Position numbers and translations under genes: made by a program. From contig NZ_BSFQ01000057.1 of assembly GCF_027922425.1 (NCBI RefSeq), forward strand, positions 1-35,791: a stretch of DNA of 35,791 nt, given 5' to 3'. Origin of the DNA: Pseudonocardia halophobica (GTDB lineage: Bacteria; Actinomycetota; Actinomycetes; Mycobacteriales; Pseudonocardiaceae). Under the pieces are notes generated by a model. It worked only from the letters and a program-made list of their open reading frames with translations. It did not search any database and was not told where the DNA came from. Within the stretch, counting starts at the first letter, position 1. Each line of letters begins with the position of its first letter. This document shows positions 1-8,450 of the stretch, one piece after another.

Positions 1-93
1 AGCCACCAACGACAAGAACCGATCAGCCACACCCTGCCGTCGCGGGCGTCCGGAACACCTCGTCCCGAACATCAACAACCTTACGGAGGACCG

Positions 94-1308
94 ATGAGTG
101 ACGTCGCGCCCGCAGGTCCGCTGGCCGGCATCCGCGTCCTCGAGCTCGGCTCGGTGGTCGCAGGCCCGTTCGCGGCCCGCATCCTCGCGGACTACGGCGC
201 GGACGTCATCAAGGTCGAGGCACCCGGCCGACCCGACCCGTTGCGCGACTGGGGGCAGGAGTCCTATCGCGGGCACCGGCTGTGGTGGACCGTGCACGCG
301 CGCAACAAGCGGTGCGTCACGCTGGACCTGCGCTCGGCGCGCGGGCGGGAGCTGCTGCTGGGCATGGCGGCCGAGGCGGACGTCGTGATCGAGAACTTCC
401 GGCCCGGCACGCTCGAGGCGTGGGGCCTCGGCTGGGACCGGCTCAGTGAGGTGAACCCTGGACTGGTCCTCGCACGGGTCTCCGGCTACGGCCAGTCCGG
501 GCCCTACGCCACGCGGCCGGGCTACGCCTCCGTGGCCGAGGCGGTGGGCGGGCTCCGGGCTGTGAACGGGTTCCCGGACGGCCCACCGCCAAGGATGGCG
601 CTGTCGTTGGGTGACTCCCTGGGCGGCATGGTCGCCGTGCAGGGGGTGCTCGCGGCCCTGCTGCACCGGGGCCGGACCGGTGTGGGCCAGGTCGTCGACG
701 TGGCGCTGACCGAGGCCTGCCTGGCGATGACGGAGTCGATGGTGCCCGAGTACGACCGGCTGGGCCGGGTCCGCAGGCCCGGCGGGACGAGGCTGGACGG
801 GATCGCGCCGTCGAACCTCTTCCAGACGAGGGACGGCTACTGGCTGATCGTCGCCGCCAACCAGGACACCGTCTTCCGCCGACTCTGCGACGCCATCGGC
901 CGTCCGGAGCTGACGACCGACCCCCGGTTCGTCGACCACGTCGCACGTGGGGAGCACCAGGACGAGATCGAGGGCGTGGTCGCGGACTGGGTCGCGCAGC
1001 GCACGGCCCAGGAGGCCAGCGAGGTACTAACGGCGGCCGGCGTCGTCGTCGGGCCGGTGAACACCGTCGCCGAGATCGTCGACGACCCACACCTCCGCGC
1101 GCGGAACGCGCTGGTCGTCCACCACGACGAGCGGGTCGACGACGACGTGCTCGGGCCGGGTGTGGTGCCGGTGTTCTCGGCGACGCCGGGGAGCGTGCGC
1201 TGGGCGGGCCCACCCCACCCGGGAACCCACAACCGGGAGGTCTACGCCGAGCTCCTCGGGCTCGGCGACGACGAGGTGGACGAGCTGGAGAACGAGGGAG
1301 TGCTGTGA
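94..1308 (+). CDS. Class III CoA-transferase (CaiB/BaiF family)
   Basis: A 404-residue protein of the formyl-CoA-transferase/CaiB family, which moves CoA between carboxylic acids through an aspartyl-CoA thioester. The N-terminal start of the fold (LAGIRVLELG, residues about 10-19) and the KVEAPGRPDP segment are typical. The catalytic Asp is expected in the GDS-x-GG motif, here D174, followed by the usual LLHRGRTGVGQ segment. Length is normal for a single-domain member. An ACGGAGGA ribosome site lies just before the ATG. The last codons overlap the GTG of the lyase-like gene at 1305, so the two are translationally coupled. Inference: it could activate a 3-hydroxy-3-methylglutarate-like acid for the lyase, as the human enzyme SUGCT of this family activates glutarate-type acids. 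The substrate cannot be read from sequence. Confidence 0.93.
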   Translation: MSDVAPAGPLAGIRVLELGSVVAGPFAARILADYGADVIKVEAPGRPDPLRDWGQESYRGHRLWWTVHARNKRCVTLDLRSARGRELLLGMAAEADVVIENFRPGTLEAWGLGWDRLSEVNPGLVLARVSGYGQSGPYATRPGYASVAEAVGGLRAVNGFPDGPPPRMALSLGDSLGGMVAVQGVLAALLHRGRTGVGQVVDVALTEACLAMTESMVPEYDRLGRVRRPGGTRLDGIAPSNLFQTRDGYWLIVAANQDTVFRRLCDAIGRPELTTDPRFVDHVARGEHQDEIEGVVADWVAQRTAQEASEVLTAAGVVVGPVNTVAEIVDDPHLRARNALVVHHDERVDDDVLGPGVVPVFSATPGSVRWAGPPHPGTHNREVYAELLGLGDDEVDELENEGVL

Positions 1309-2219
1309 CCGGCGCACTGGGCCTGCCGAGGTCGATACGGCTCCGCGAGGTCTCCCTGCGCGACGGACTGCAGATCGAGGCACCGATGCCCACCTCGGCG
1401 AAGCTCGAGCTGCTCGACGCGCTCGTCGCGGCGGGGCTGCGGCGAATCGAGGCGACCGCCTTCGTCTCACCCTCGGCCGTGCCCGCGCTGGCCGACGCCG
1501 CAGAGGTCGCCGCGCACCTGTCCGAGTACCAGGGCGTGGAGTTCTCGGCGCTGGTCGCGAGCCCCGGCGGAGCTCGGCGAGCGGTCGATGCCGGCGTCAC
1601 GTCGCTCGAGTACGTCGTCTCCGCATCGGACGGGCACAGCCGGGCCAACGCAGGCCGCGCGAGTGCCGAGGCCCTGGCGCGTGTCGCGGACGTGGCCGGG
1701 ATCGTCAACCGTGCCGGTGGCAGGACCGAGGTGATCGTCGCCGTCGCCTGGGACTGTCCCTTCGACGGCCCCACCCCGCCCGAGGCCGTCGTCAGCCTCG
1801 CTCGACGGGCGGTGGAGAGCGGCGCCGAGCGGCTCTGCCTCGGCGACACGATCGGCACGGTGACCCCCGGGCGGATGGCCGACCTGGTCGCGGCGGTGCG
1901 TCAGGCGTGTCCGACGACTCCGCTCGGGGTGCACCTGCACGACACCCGGGGAATGGGCATGGCGACGGCGCTGGCGGCGATGCAGCTCGGCGTCCTCGAC
2001 CTCGACGCCTCGATCGGCGGCCTCGGGGGCTGCCCCTTCGCGCCGGGGGCCAGCGGGAACATCGCCACCGAGGAGTTGGCCTATCTCTGCCGGGAGGTGG
2101 GCGTAGAGACCGGGACCGACCTGGCTGCGCTGCTGGAAGCCGTCGCCCTCGCCGAGAGGATCGTGGGGCGGCCGCTGGAGAGCAGGCTCCTCCGGGCGGG
2201 GGACCGGCGCCGGGACTGA
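1305..2219 (+). CDS. HMG-CoA lyase-like protein (HMGL-like TIM barrel)
   Basis: A 304-residue aldol-type lyase of the HMG-CoA lyase family. It keeps the catalytic set: D20 in the RDGLQ motif, the metal-binding pair H210 and H212 in HLHDT, and C243 in GGCPFAPGASGN. HMG-CoA lyase itself splits 3-hydroxy-3-methylglutaryl-CoA into acetoacetate and acetyl-CoA; homologues act on larger 3-hydroxy-3-alkylglutaryl-CoA substrates. The GTG start overlaps the stop of the CoA-transferase by four bases. A homologue acting on citramalyl-type or isohexenyl-glutaryl-type CoA esters is possible. The AtuA-like gene at 11693 makes a branched isoprenoid substrate worth considering, but that is inference. Confidence 0.9.
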   Translation: MTGALGLPRSIRLREVSLRDGLQIEAPMPTSAKLELLDALVAAGLRRIEATAFVSPSAVPALADAAEVAAHLSEYQGVEFSALVASPGGARRAVDAGVTSLEYVVSASDGHSRANAGRASAEALARVADVAGIVNRAGGRTEVIVAVAWDCPFDGPTPPEAVVSLARRAVESGAERLCLGDTIGTVTPGRMADLVAAVRQACPTTPLGVHLHDTRGMGMATALAAMQLGVLDLDASIGGLGGCPFAPGASGNIATEELAYLCREVGVETGTDLAALLEAVALAERIVGRPLESRLLRAGDRRRD

Positions 2220-2221
2220 GT

Positions 2222-2234
2222 CCCGGTCACCGGG
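2222..2234. terminator. Short dyad between convergent genes
   Basis: CCCGGT-C-ACCGGG lies three bases after the stop of the lyase-like gene and before the 3' end of the convergent RibB-like gene. It is a plausible weak bidirectional terminator. It has no T-tract and a very short centre, so confidence is low. Confidence 0.3.
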
Positions 2235-2269
2235 TGGGGGACGGCGGGTGCCGCCGCGCCGCGCGGCGA

Positions 2270-2869
2270 TCAGTAGAACGGCCGTCCGACGCGGACGAGT
2301 AGGTCGGAAGCCTCGATCAGGTCCAATCCGTGGACGTCGGCGAGGGCGCGGAGGTCGGCGGTGCGGGCCTCGGCGCAGGGGTCACCCAGGGGGACCGCAG
2401 CGGTCAGCACCGCCGCCCGGTGCCCGGTCTGCGCAACGAGTGCGAGGGCGAGGCCGGCCGGGCTGTCCGGAGTGCGTGCGCGGACGGGCACGACGTGCCC
2501 GGGGCGAGTGAGCTCGTCGGGCGTAGTCGCGGGCGCCGCGAGCAGGCGGGCGGTGTGGGCGCGATCCGCCGCGGAGATGCCGGTCGAGACACCGTGGGCG
2601 GCGTCGACGGACACGCAGTGGTCACCACGCGGACCCGAAGGGACGGGCCAGACCATCGGGGGCAGCAGAAGCCGGTCGCACGACCGCTCGTCCAGGGCGA
2701 CCTGGACGAAACCGGACCCGATCCGGATCAGGAAGGCCATGGTCTCGGTGGCGACGTCGTCGGCGGGGACGACGATCAGACCGGAGCCCCGGCCGTCGAG
2801 CACGACGGCGGGACGGTTCCCACGGCCCGCCAACGTGCTCGGTTCACGCTCGTCGATCAGAACGCTCAT
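2270..2869 (-). CDS. RibB-like protein lacking catalytic residues
   Basis: A 199-residue homologue of 3,4-dihydroxy-2-butanone 4-phosphate synthase (RibB fold). Recognisable blocks are GDHCVSVDA (82-90), STGISAADRA (95-104), RPGHVVPVRA (122-131), TGH (148-150) and DLIEASDLL (183-191). The family's N-terminal metal and substrate loop (D-x3-R-E-N-E-G-D) is replaced by DGRGSG near residues 25-30. The glutamate before the C-terminal DDG region is also absent. The two conserved histidines remain as H125 and H150. It therefore probably does not make the riboflavin precursor. I start it at 2869 because AGGAG sits 8 bases upstream; an upstream in-frame ATG at 2920 lacks such a site. It lies 96 bp downstream of LLM-1 on the same strand. 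Function unknown; a ligand-binding or altered lyase role near flavin enzymes is speculation. Confidence 0.85.
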   Translation of the reverse strand: MSVLIDEREPSTLAGRGNRPAVVLDGRGSGLIVVPADDVATETMAFLIRIGSGFVQVALDERSCDRLLLPPMVWPVPSGPRGDHCVSVDAAHGVSTGISAADRAHTARLLAAPATTPDELTRPGHVVPVRARTPDSPAGLALALVAQTGHRAAVLTAAVPLGDPCAEARTADLRALADVHGLDLIEASDLLVRVGRPFY

Positions 2870-2894
2870 GTCGCATCTCCTCGGCTGGAGGGAC

Positions 2895-2914
2895 GGCCCC
2901 GACGACGTCGGGCC
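2895..2914 (-). terminator. Dyad in the LLM-1 to RibB-like spacer
   Basis: GGCCCCGACG and CGTCGGGCC form a near-perfect inverted repeat with one bulged C in the 96-bp gap between the two minus-strand genes. It could attenuate read-through from LLM-1 into the RibB-like gene or stabilise the upstream mRNA end. There is no T-run. Confidence 0.3.
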
Positions 2915-2965
2915 CGACACCGGGCGCGACCGCTCGTCGCGTCCCGGCGTCGCCGCCCCGGTGGG

Positions 2966-4123
2966 TCAGCCCTTGCGGCGCTGCGCGTAGCGCGCGGCCG
3001 CCTCGGCCTGCGAGCGCTCGGTGGCGGTGACGCCGGCGCCCTTGCTGTCGAACACGCGCCGGTTGCTCGCCTCGACCGACTTCAGCCTGCCGTTGAACCG
3101 CGGGGCGACCTCCTCGGCGAACAGCTGGTAGCTGCGCAGCTTGGCCGGGAACGGGGCGTAGTCCGAGTCGCGGAACAGGAAGCAGCCGAAGCCGCCGGAG
3201 GCGTCGATCAGGCGCTGCACGTGCGCCGCGGCCATGTCCGGGGTGCCGATCACGCCGCGGCCGGTGTCGTTGAGGTAGCCGATGATGTGGTCGACGTCGT
3301 CGAACCGGTCCAGCCCGGTGGGGGTGACGTGCGACAGGCTCTCCATGAGCCAGCACAGCCCGTACTCCATGTCCTTGCGGGCCTGCTCGCGGGTCTCCGC
3401 GACGTGCATCGGGCCCATCAGGCGCCAGTTCGCCCGGGAGACCGTGTGCCCCGCGGTGGCGGCCTCGTGCTCGACGATGGCCCAGTGCTCGGCCAGGCGC
3501 TCGGTGCCCACCGGGTCCGACGCGGCGAGCGACAGCAGGCCGGTGCCGTGGATCCCGGCCAGCTTCGGGCCGGAGGGCGAGATCGCCCCGGCGACCGCAA
3601 TGTCGAAGTCCGAGTAGGGCGCGAGCTGCAGGACCGCGTCCTGGCAGGTGAACCAGTCCGTCTTCTCCGTGACGGTCTCGCCGCGGAACAGTCGGAGGAT
3701 GACGTCGAGGGACTCCTCCATCCGCGGACGCTGAGTCGACGGGTCGATGCCGAGCATGCTCGCGTCCTCGAGCAGCTGGCCGGGGCCGACGCCGAACATG
3801 GTGCGGCCGCGTGTGAGGTGGTCCAGCATCACGATGCGGTCGGCCAGCATGAACGGGTGATGGTACGGCAGCGAGCTGACGCCGGTGCCAAGCTTGATGT
3901 GGGTGGTGCGCTGGGAGGCCACGGCGATCATCACCTCGGGCGACGCGATCGTCTCCACGCCCGACGAGTGGTGCTCGCCAATCCAGGCCTCGGCATACCC
4001 GAGCCGGTCGAGGTGCTCGATGAGGGTGAGGTCGTTCTCGAGCCCGACCGTCGGGTCGAGCCCGACCTTGTGGTGCGGGGGAACGAAGGCTCCGAACCGG
4101 AGCCGCCCGTCGTACTGGGCCAT
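2966..4123 (-). CDS. LLM-class flavin-dependent monooxygenase (LLM-1)
   Basis: A 385-residue luciferase-like monooxygenase, a TIM-barrel enzyme that uses reduced FMN (F420 in some subfamilies) to oxygenate small substrates. Family marks are RFGAFVPP at the N terminus, WIGEHHSSGVETIASPEV around residues 47-64, LGTGVSSLPYHHPFMLADR, and GRTMFGVGPGQ. It is a close paralogue of LLM-3 at 14239: long stretches such as TIASPEVMIA and GPGQLLEDA are shared, while LLM-2 at 8536 is more distant. It is divergent from the acyl-CoA dehydrogenase operon, and the shared 192-bp spacer holds two operator-like palindromes and a predicted promoter, so the two directions are probably co-regulated. The natural substrate is unknown; a CoA-linked or alicyclic compound is inferred from its neighbours. 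Confidence 0.92.
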   Translation of the reverse strand: MAQYDGRLRFGAFVPPHHKVGLDPTVGLENDLTLIEHLDRLGYAEAWIGEHHSSGVETIASPEVMIAVASQRTTHIKLGTGVSSLPYHHPFMLADRIVMLDHLTRGRTMFGVGPGQLLEDASMLGIDPSTQRPRMEESLDVILRLFRGETVTEKTDWFTCQDAVLQLAPYSDFDIAVAGAISPSGPKLAGIHGTGLLSLAASDPVGTERLAEHWAIVEHEAATAGHTVSRANWRLMGPMHVAETREQARKDMEYGLCWLMESLSHVTPTGLDRFDDVDHIIGYLNDTGRGVIGTPDMAAAHVQRLIDASGGFGCFLFRDSDYAPFPAKLRSYQLFAEEVAPRFNGRLKSVEASNRRVFDSKGAGVTATERSQAEAAARYAQRRKG

Positions 4124-4181
4124 CGTGCTGTCCCTTCGGCGATGGAGGCACTGAACGGCGTGCTGCCGCGAGAAAGAATCG

Positions 4182-4195
4182 ACCGCCTGGTCGGT
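4182..4195 (-). promoter_or_regulatory. Degenerate TetR-type operator, LLM-1 side
   Basis: ACCGCCTGGTCGGT matches the dyad ACCGAC-NN-GTCGGT with two mismatched pairs. It lies 8 bases downstream of the predicted -10 of LLM-1, the same place as the better site at the LLM-2 promoter. Confidence 0.45.
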
Positions 4196-4203
4196 TGGTT
4201 GGC

Positions 4204-4233
4204 ACGCTATGACTTCGAAGGCGTTCCCGTCAA
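4204..4233 (-). promoter_or_regulatory. Predicted promoter of LLM-1
   Basis: On the minus strand a TTGACG -35 (4233-4228) is followed after 18 bases by TAGCGT (4209-4204), which fits the actinobacterial TANNNT -10. The LLM-2 promoter has the same -10 and the same spacing, which supports both calls. Confidence 0.55.
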
Positions 4234-4244
4234 GGACTGGTCGA

Positions 4245-4256
4245 CCGACCGGTCGG
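4245..4256 (+). promoter_or_regulatory. TetR-type operator before the acyl-CoA dehydrogenase
   Basis: CCGACCGGTCGG is a perfect 12-bp palindrome. Just downstream is TACCGT (4263-4268), a plausible -10. A weak -35 (TCGACC, 4241-4246) overlaps the palindrome's left edge, so a bound repressor would sit inside the promoter. The operon it controls includes the TetR gene at 7833, which suggests autoregulation. A second overlapping dyad, CGGACG-N6-CGTCCG, spans 4254-4271. Confidence 0.6.
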
Positions 4257-4315
4257 ACGTGCTACCGTCCGTCCATCGGCCAGCTGCCGCTGGGAGACCC
4301 GGAGTAGGAGTACCG

Positions 4316-5494
4316 ATGAAGCTGTCTTTCCCCGCTCACGAGGACCAGGCCGACCTCCGCGCCGCGGTGCGGTCGCTCTGCGCGAAGTTCCCGCTCGAGT
4401 ACTGGGACCAGCACGACCTGGACAAGGAGTTCCCCGAGGAGTTCTTTCGCGCTTTCGCCGACGCGGGGTACCTGGGGGTCCTCGTGCCCGAGGAGTACGG
4501 CGGCGGCGGCGGCACCATGGCGCAGATGGCGGCCATCCTCGAGGAGGTCTCCGCGGCGGGCGGCGCGCTCAACGCCGCCAGCTCCGTGCACATCCCGATC
4601 CTCGCCGTGCCGACCCTGCTGGCCTTCGGCAACGAGGAGCAGCGCAAGGAGCACCTGCCGAAGATCGCCGCGGGTGAGCTGTTCGTGACCTTCGGCGTCA
4701 CGGAGCCGGACGCGGGCACGGAGACCACCCGGATCAAGACCGCGGCCCGCAAGGTCGACGGCGGCTGGCTGATCAACGGCAGCAAGGTGTGGAACACCGG
4801 CGCGCTGCGGGGCGACCGGATCATGCTGCTCGCCCGCACCAGTGAGCCCGGCGACACCCGGCGCAAGGGCGAGGGGCTCACCCTCTTCCTGGGCGACCTC
4901 AAGGCCGACTCCGTGGACATCAAGCCGATCTCCAAGATCGGGCGCAACGCGGTGACCTCGACCGAGGTGTTCTTCAACGACCTGTTCGTCTCGGACGCGG
5001 ACGTCATCGGCGAGGTCGACCAGGGCTTCTACCACCTCCTGCACAGCCTCAACGGCGAACGCATCCTGGTCTCGGCGGAGGCGCTGGGGATCGCCCGGTG
5101 GGCCCTGGAGAGCGGCTCGCAGTACGCGGTCGAGCGCATCGTCTTCGACCGGCCGATCGGGAAGAACCAGGCGGTCCAGCACCCGCTCGCCAAGGCTTAC
5201 CTGCAGGTGCTGGCCGCGAGCGAGGTCGCGGCCCGCACCATCGAGATCTACGAGGAGAAGGGCGGTCGGGCCGTCGGTGTGATGGCCAACGGGCTCAAGT
5301 TCCTCGCCTCGGAGGCCGAGGCGGCCGCGACCGACGCGGCGATGCAGACCTTCGGCGGGTACTCCTTCGCCCGCGAGTACCACATCGGGCGGCACTGGAT
5401 TGAGGCTCGTCTGCAGCGCATCGCGCCGATCAACAACCAGATGATCCTGAACTCGATCGCGGAGAGCGCGCTCGGCCTCCCGCGCAGCTACTGA
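4316..5494 (+). CDS. Acyl-CoA dehydrogenase family protein
   Basis: A 392-residue FAD enzyme expected to desaturate an acyl-CoA between C2 and C3. The N-terminal helical domain ends near residue 120. The middle domain shows VTFGVTEPDAGTE (124-136). The C-terminal helical domain carries FGGYSFAREYHIGRHW and ends in GLPRSY. The usual C-terminal catalytic Glu (the Y-E-G-T motif) is absent: this stretch reads RIAPINNQMI. A glutamate at E248 in SLNGERI aligns with the helix-G base of isovaleryl-CoA dehydrogenase (LDLERL), so that residue is the likely base. The start is ATG 4316, supported by GGAG upstream; the same frame stays open far upstream only by chance antisense to LLM-1. First gene of an operon with the CoA-transferase and TetR genes. 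Confidence 0.92.
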   Translation: MKLSFPAHEDQADLRAAVRSLCAKFPLEYWDQHDLDKEFPEEFFRAFADAGYLGVLVPEEYGGGGGTMAQMAAILEEVSAAGGALNAASSVHIPILAVPTLLAFGNEEQRKEHLPKIAAGELFVTFGVTEPDAGTETTRIKTAARKVDGGWLINGSKVWNTGALRGDRIMLLARTSEPGDTRRKGEGLTLFLGDLKADSVDIKPISKIGRNAVTSTEVFFNDLFVSDADVIGEVDQGFYHLLHSLNGERILVSAEALGIARWALESGSQYAVERIVFDRPIGKNQAVQHPLAKAYLQVLAASEVAARTIEIYEEKGGRAVGVMANGLKFLASEAEAAATDAAMQTFGGYSFAREYHIGRHWIEARLQRIAPINNQMILNSIAESALGLPRSY

Positions 5495-5510
5495 GCACGA
5501 GGTGAGCGTG

Positions 5511-7817
5511 ATGAAGGACGTCTCGGGGGAGCTGCTGGCCGGGCTCCGCGTGGTGGAGCTCTCGACCCGAGTCGCCGGCGCGTACTGCGGGCGGATCCTG
5601 CGGCTGCACGGCGCCACGGTGAGCCGCTGGGTGGCACCGACCATGGCGGACTGCCCTCCGGGGCTGCTTACGCTGCTCGAGGAGTCGTTGCACGAGGGCA
5701 AGACGACCCTGGGGCCGGACGGTCCGAGCGCCGACGACCTCGCCCGGGCGGACGTCGTCGTCGTGGACTCCCTGCACGACGACGCGTACGACGGTGCCTG
5801 GACCGCCGCGACCCGCCGTGCCCTCGAGCGGGTGCCGGCCGGATGTCCTGTGGTGGACGTGTCCGCGCACGCCGAACAGCTGCGTGAGCGGTCGGGTGCA
5901 CCGCGCGCCGCCCCCGAGCCGGGCGGCAGCCTCACCGCCTCAGCGGCGAGCGCCATGAGCTGGAGCATCGGCTCGCCCGGCCTCGAGCCGCTGGCGCTGC
6001 CGTACGACCTGGCGGACTACCTGGCGGGCACCGAGGCCGCCGGTGCCGCGGCGCTGGCCCTCGCCGTGGGGGCGGCCGGCGCGGGTGTGCCAAACGACTA
6101 CTGGGACATCAGCGCGGGCGACGTCGTGTCCTCCTACGTCGGCCAGATCTGTGCGGTGTTCCTGCCGTTCGGGCGGCCGTGGGTCCGCGACGGGCCGCGG
6201 GCCACCGGCTCCGGCGGATTCTACCCGGGTGCGATGTTCCGTTGTCGTGACGGGCAGCTGACCCTCGTCTGCCGCACGGACCGCGAGTGGGCGGGTCTGC
6301 GCAAGGCGATGGGCGACCCGGAGTGGTCGCGCGAGCCCCGGTTCGCCGACGCCCGCGAGGTGGCCCGGTCCCACGCCGACGAGGCGGACCGGTACGTGTC
6401 CGCGTGGACCGAGTCCCACACATGCGCCGAGATCACCGCGCTCGGCCAGGAGTTCGGCTTCGCCGTGGCGCAGGTCCTCACCCCGGCCCAGGGGGCGCGA
6501 CTCGAGCAGTTCGCGCACAACGGATTCGTGGAACGGGACAGCGCCGGTGCGGGCACCCGTCCGGGCCGGCCGTGGCGCGTGCTGGACGCCGCCGAGGTCG
6601 GCGTCGGAGCGCCGCTCGCCCTGCGGCCGACGCCGGAGCGGCCCCTCGCCGGGCTCACGGTGCTCGACCTGTCGTGGGTCTGGTCCGGGCCGATGCTCAC
6701 CGCGCAGCTCGCCGACCTCGGGGCCGAGGTGCTCAAGGTCGAGAGCCGCAGCAGGCCGGACCCGGCCCGCTCCCGAGGCCGCGCGCTCCGCGACGGAGTG
6801 CCACTGGAGGGCCCGGACCTCGAGGTGAGCACCTACTTCGGTCAGATGAACCGAGGCAAGCGGTCGCTGGCCCTCAACATCGGCACGGAGGAGGGCGCCG
6901 ACGTGGTCCGTCGGCTCGCGGCGACCGTCGACGTCGTGGTCGAGAACATGCGGCCCGGTGCGCTGGATCGCCGTTCGCTCGGCTACGCCGATCTGGCCAC
7001 GGCGAACCCGGGCCTGATTATGCTGTCGATGTCGATGATGGGCCAGGAGGGACCGATGCGCGGGCTCGGCGGGTACGCGCCCGTCATGTCCGGGCTGGCG
7101 GGGGCGGACGCGATCGTCGGCTACTCGCCCGACCAGCGGATCGGGCTCTACAACCCCTCGCTCGGCGACCCGAACGGTGCCGCACACGCCATGACCTGCC
7201 TGCTCGCGGCGCTGGTCCGGCGGCAGCGGACCGGGCGCGGGGGCTGGGTCGACGTCGCCCAGATCGCCTGCCTCATGGCCACGGCGCGGGCCGCGCTCAT
7301 CGAGGACGTCCACCTGGGGGAGGCCCGCGTGCCGGGCAACGGGCACGCGGTGTTCTGGCCGCACGGGGCGTTCCGTTGTGCCGGTGAGGACGAGTGGGTC
7401 GCCCTCGCCGTGCGGACCGACCGCGAGCGCGAGCGACTCCGGGGGGTCGTCGGTGGGACGTGGACCGAACCCACGGGTGCGGCCGACGCCGTCCGCCGGT
7501 GGGCGGACCGGCAGGATGCGGCCACCGCCGCCTTCCTGCTCCGCGGCGCGAATCTGGACGCCGCACGGATCGACTCCTTCGAACGCCTCGCGGACAGCGG
7601 GTGGGCCAAGGAGCGGCGGCTGTCGGCGGTCCTCGACCACCGGTATCTCGGACCACAACCGGTCTTCCACTCGCCGTGGAAGCGGGACGGCCGGGTCTTC
7701 TCGGCCCCGACGCCTGCGCCGCTGCTGGGCGACTCCACCGAGTCGGTGCTGCGGGAGCGGTTGGGCGTGGACGACGACCAGCTCGCCGTCCTGCGCGCCG
7801 CGGGTGCGATCGAATAG
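5511..7817 (+). CDS. Two-domain class III CoA-transferase (copy A)
   Basis: A fused protein of about 768 residues containing two CaiB-type halves. The N-terminal half begins at LAGLRVVELS and runs to about residue 370; the C-terminal half begins at LAGLTVLDLS (residue 379). The C half keeps the catalytic motif LGDPNG with D553. The matching place in the N half reads LAGTEA, so the nucleophilic Asp is lost. I choose ATG 5511 because GAGGTGAG lies just upstream; GTG at 5502 is an in-frame alternative. It follows the dehydrogenase by 16 bases and precedes TetR by 15. It is a clear paralogue of the protein at 15390, with shared blocks such as SWVWSGPM, VVENMRPGALxRR and GYAPVMSGLAG. Substrate unknown. 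Confidence 0.92.
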   Translation: MKDVSGELLAGLRVVELSTRVAGAYCGRILRLHGATVSRWVAPTMADCPPGLLTLLEESLHEGKTTLGPDGPSADDLARADVVVVDSLHDDAYDGAWTAATRRALERVPAGCPVVDVSAHAEQLRERSGAPRAAPEPGGSLTASAASAMSWSIGSPGLEPLALPYDLADYLAGTEAAGAAALALAVGAAGAGVPNDYWDISAGDVVSSYVGQICAVFLPFGRPWVRDGPRATGSGGFYPGAMFRCRDGQLTLVCRTDREWAGLRKAMGDPEWSREPRFADAREVARSHADEADRYVSAWTESHTCAEITALGQEFGFAVAQVLTPAQGARLEQFAHNGFVERDSAGAGTRPGRPWRVLDAAEVGVGAPLALRPTPERPLAGLTVLDLSWVWSGPMLTAQLADLGAEVLKVESRSRPDPARSRGRALRDGVPLEGPDLEVSTYFGQMNRGKRSLALNIGTEEGADVVRRLAATVDVVVENMRPGALDRRSLGYADLATANPGLIMLSMSMMGQEGPMRGLGGYAPVMSGLAGADAIVGYSPDQRIGLYNPSLGDPNGAAHAMTCLLAALVRRQRTGRGGWVDVAQIACLMATARAALIEDVHLGEARVPGNGHAVFWPHGAFRCAGEDEWVALAVRTDRERERLRGVVGGTWTEPTGAADAVRRWADRQDAATAAFLLRGANLDAARIDSFERLADSGWAKERRLSAVLDHRYLGPQPVFHSPWKRDGRVFSAPTPAPLLGDSTESVLRERLGVDDDQLAVLRAAGAIE

Positions 7818-7832
7818 CGCGGAGACTGCACG

Positions 7833-8450
7833 ATGACCACGACACCGGAGTCGCCGCCATCGACGCCCAGCGGAGCGGACCAGCGTCGGAACGAGATCGT
7901 CGCCAGCGCTGCGCGACTGTTCGACGAGTTCGGCTACGGCAACACGAGCATGCAGCAGATCGCCATCGCTGCGCAGATGGCGAAACCGACCCTCTACCAC
8001 TACTTCTCGGCCAAGGACGCAATCCTGTTCCAGGTGCACGAAGAGTTCATCGACATCCTGATCAGGCAGTTCCGGGGCCGCGCACTGCGGTCGACCGGAT
8101 TGCGTGATCGACTCGTGGGGGCGATGACCGACATCCTCACGCTGATGGACACGCACCGCGGTCACGTACGAGTCTTCTTCGAACATCACCGCGAGCTGCC
8201 CGCTGAGCAGCAACGGCTGATCCGGGCCAAGCGCGACGAGTACGAGGCGATGCTCGTCGGCGTTCTCGAGGACGGACGGGCCCGGGGCGAGCTGATACTC
8301 GACCAGCCGAGACTCACCGCCCTCGGGATCTTCGGGATGTGCAACTGGGCGTACCAGTGGTACTCCCGCGACGGCGCCCTCGCTCCCGCCGAGATCGCCG
8401 AGCGCTTCGGGTCGGTGGTGCTCGACGGGCTCAGCCCCCGCGGGGATTGA
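7833..8450 (+). CDS. TetR/AcrR-family transcriptional regulator
   Basis: A 205-residue regulator. The N-terminal TetR DNA-binding domain covers residues 19-65, with the helix-turn-helix near 38-58 (TSMQQIAIAAQMAKPTLYHYF). The rest is a helical ligand-binding domain with no recognisable sub-family. It is the third gene of the operon that starts at 4316, and the operon promoter carries the perfect palindrome at 4245-4256. I infer that it represses its own operon and the other promoters that carry the same palindrome (LLM-2/nitroreductase and the SDR at 23035). An acyl-CoA ligand would fit the context but is not shown. A strong hairpin follows the stop codon. Confidence 0.92.
   Translation: MTTTPESPPSTPSGADQRRNEIVASAARLFDEFGYGNTSMQQIAIAAQMAKPTLYHYFSAKDAILFQVHEEFIDILIRQFRGRALRSTGLRDRLVGAMTDILTLMDTHRGHVRVFFEHHRELPAEQQRLIRAKRDEYEAMLVGVLEDGRARGELILDQPRLTALGIFGMCNWAYQWYSRDGALAPAEIAERFGSVVLDGLSPRGD

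Noticed and set aside
2330..4315. Long open frame running into the acyl-CoA dehydrogenase from upstream
   Set aside because: It is antisense to the RibB-like and LLM-1 genes and has low-complexity composition. The dehydrogenase fold starts at 4316 behind a ribosome site.
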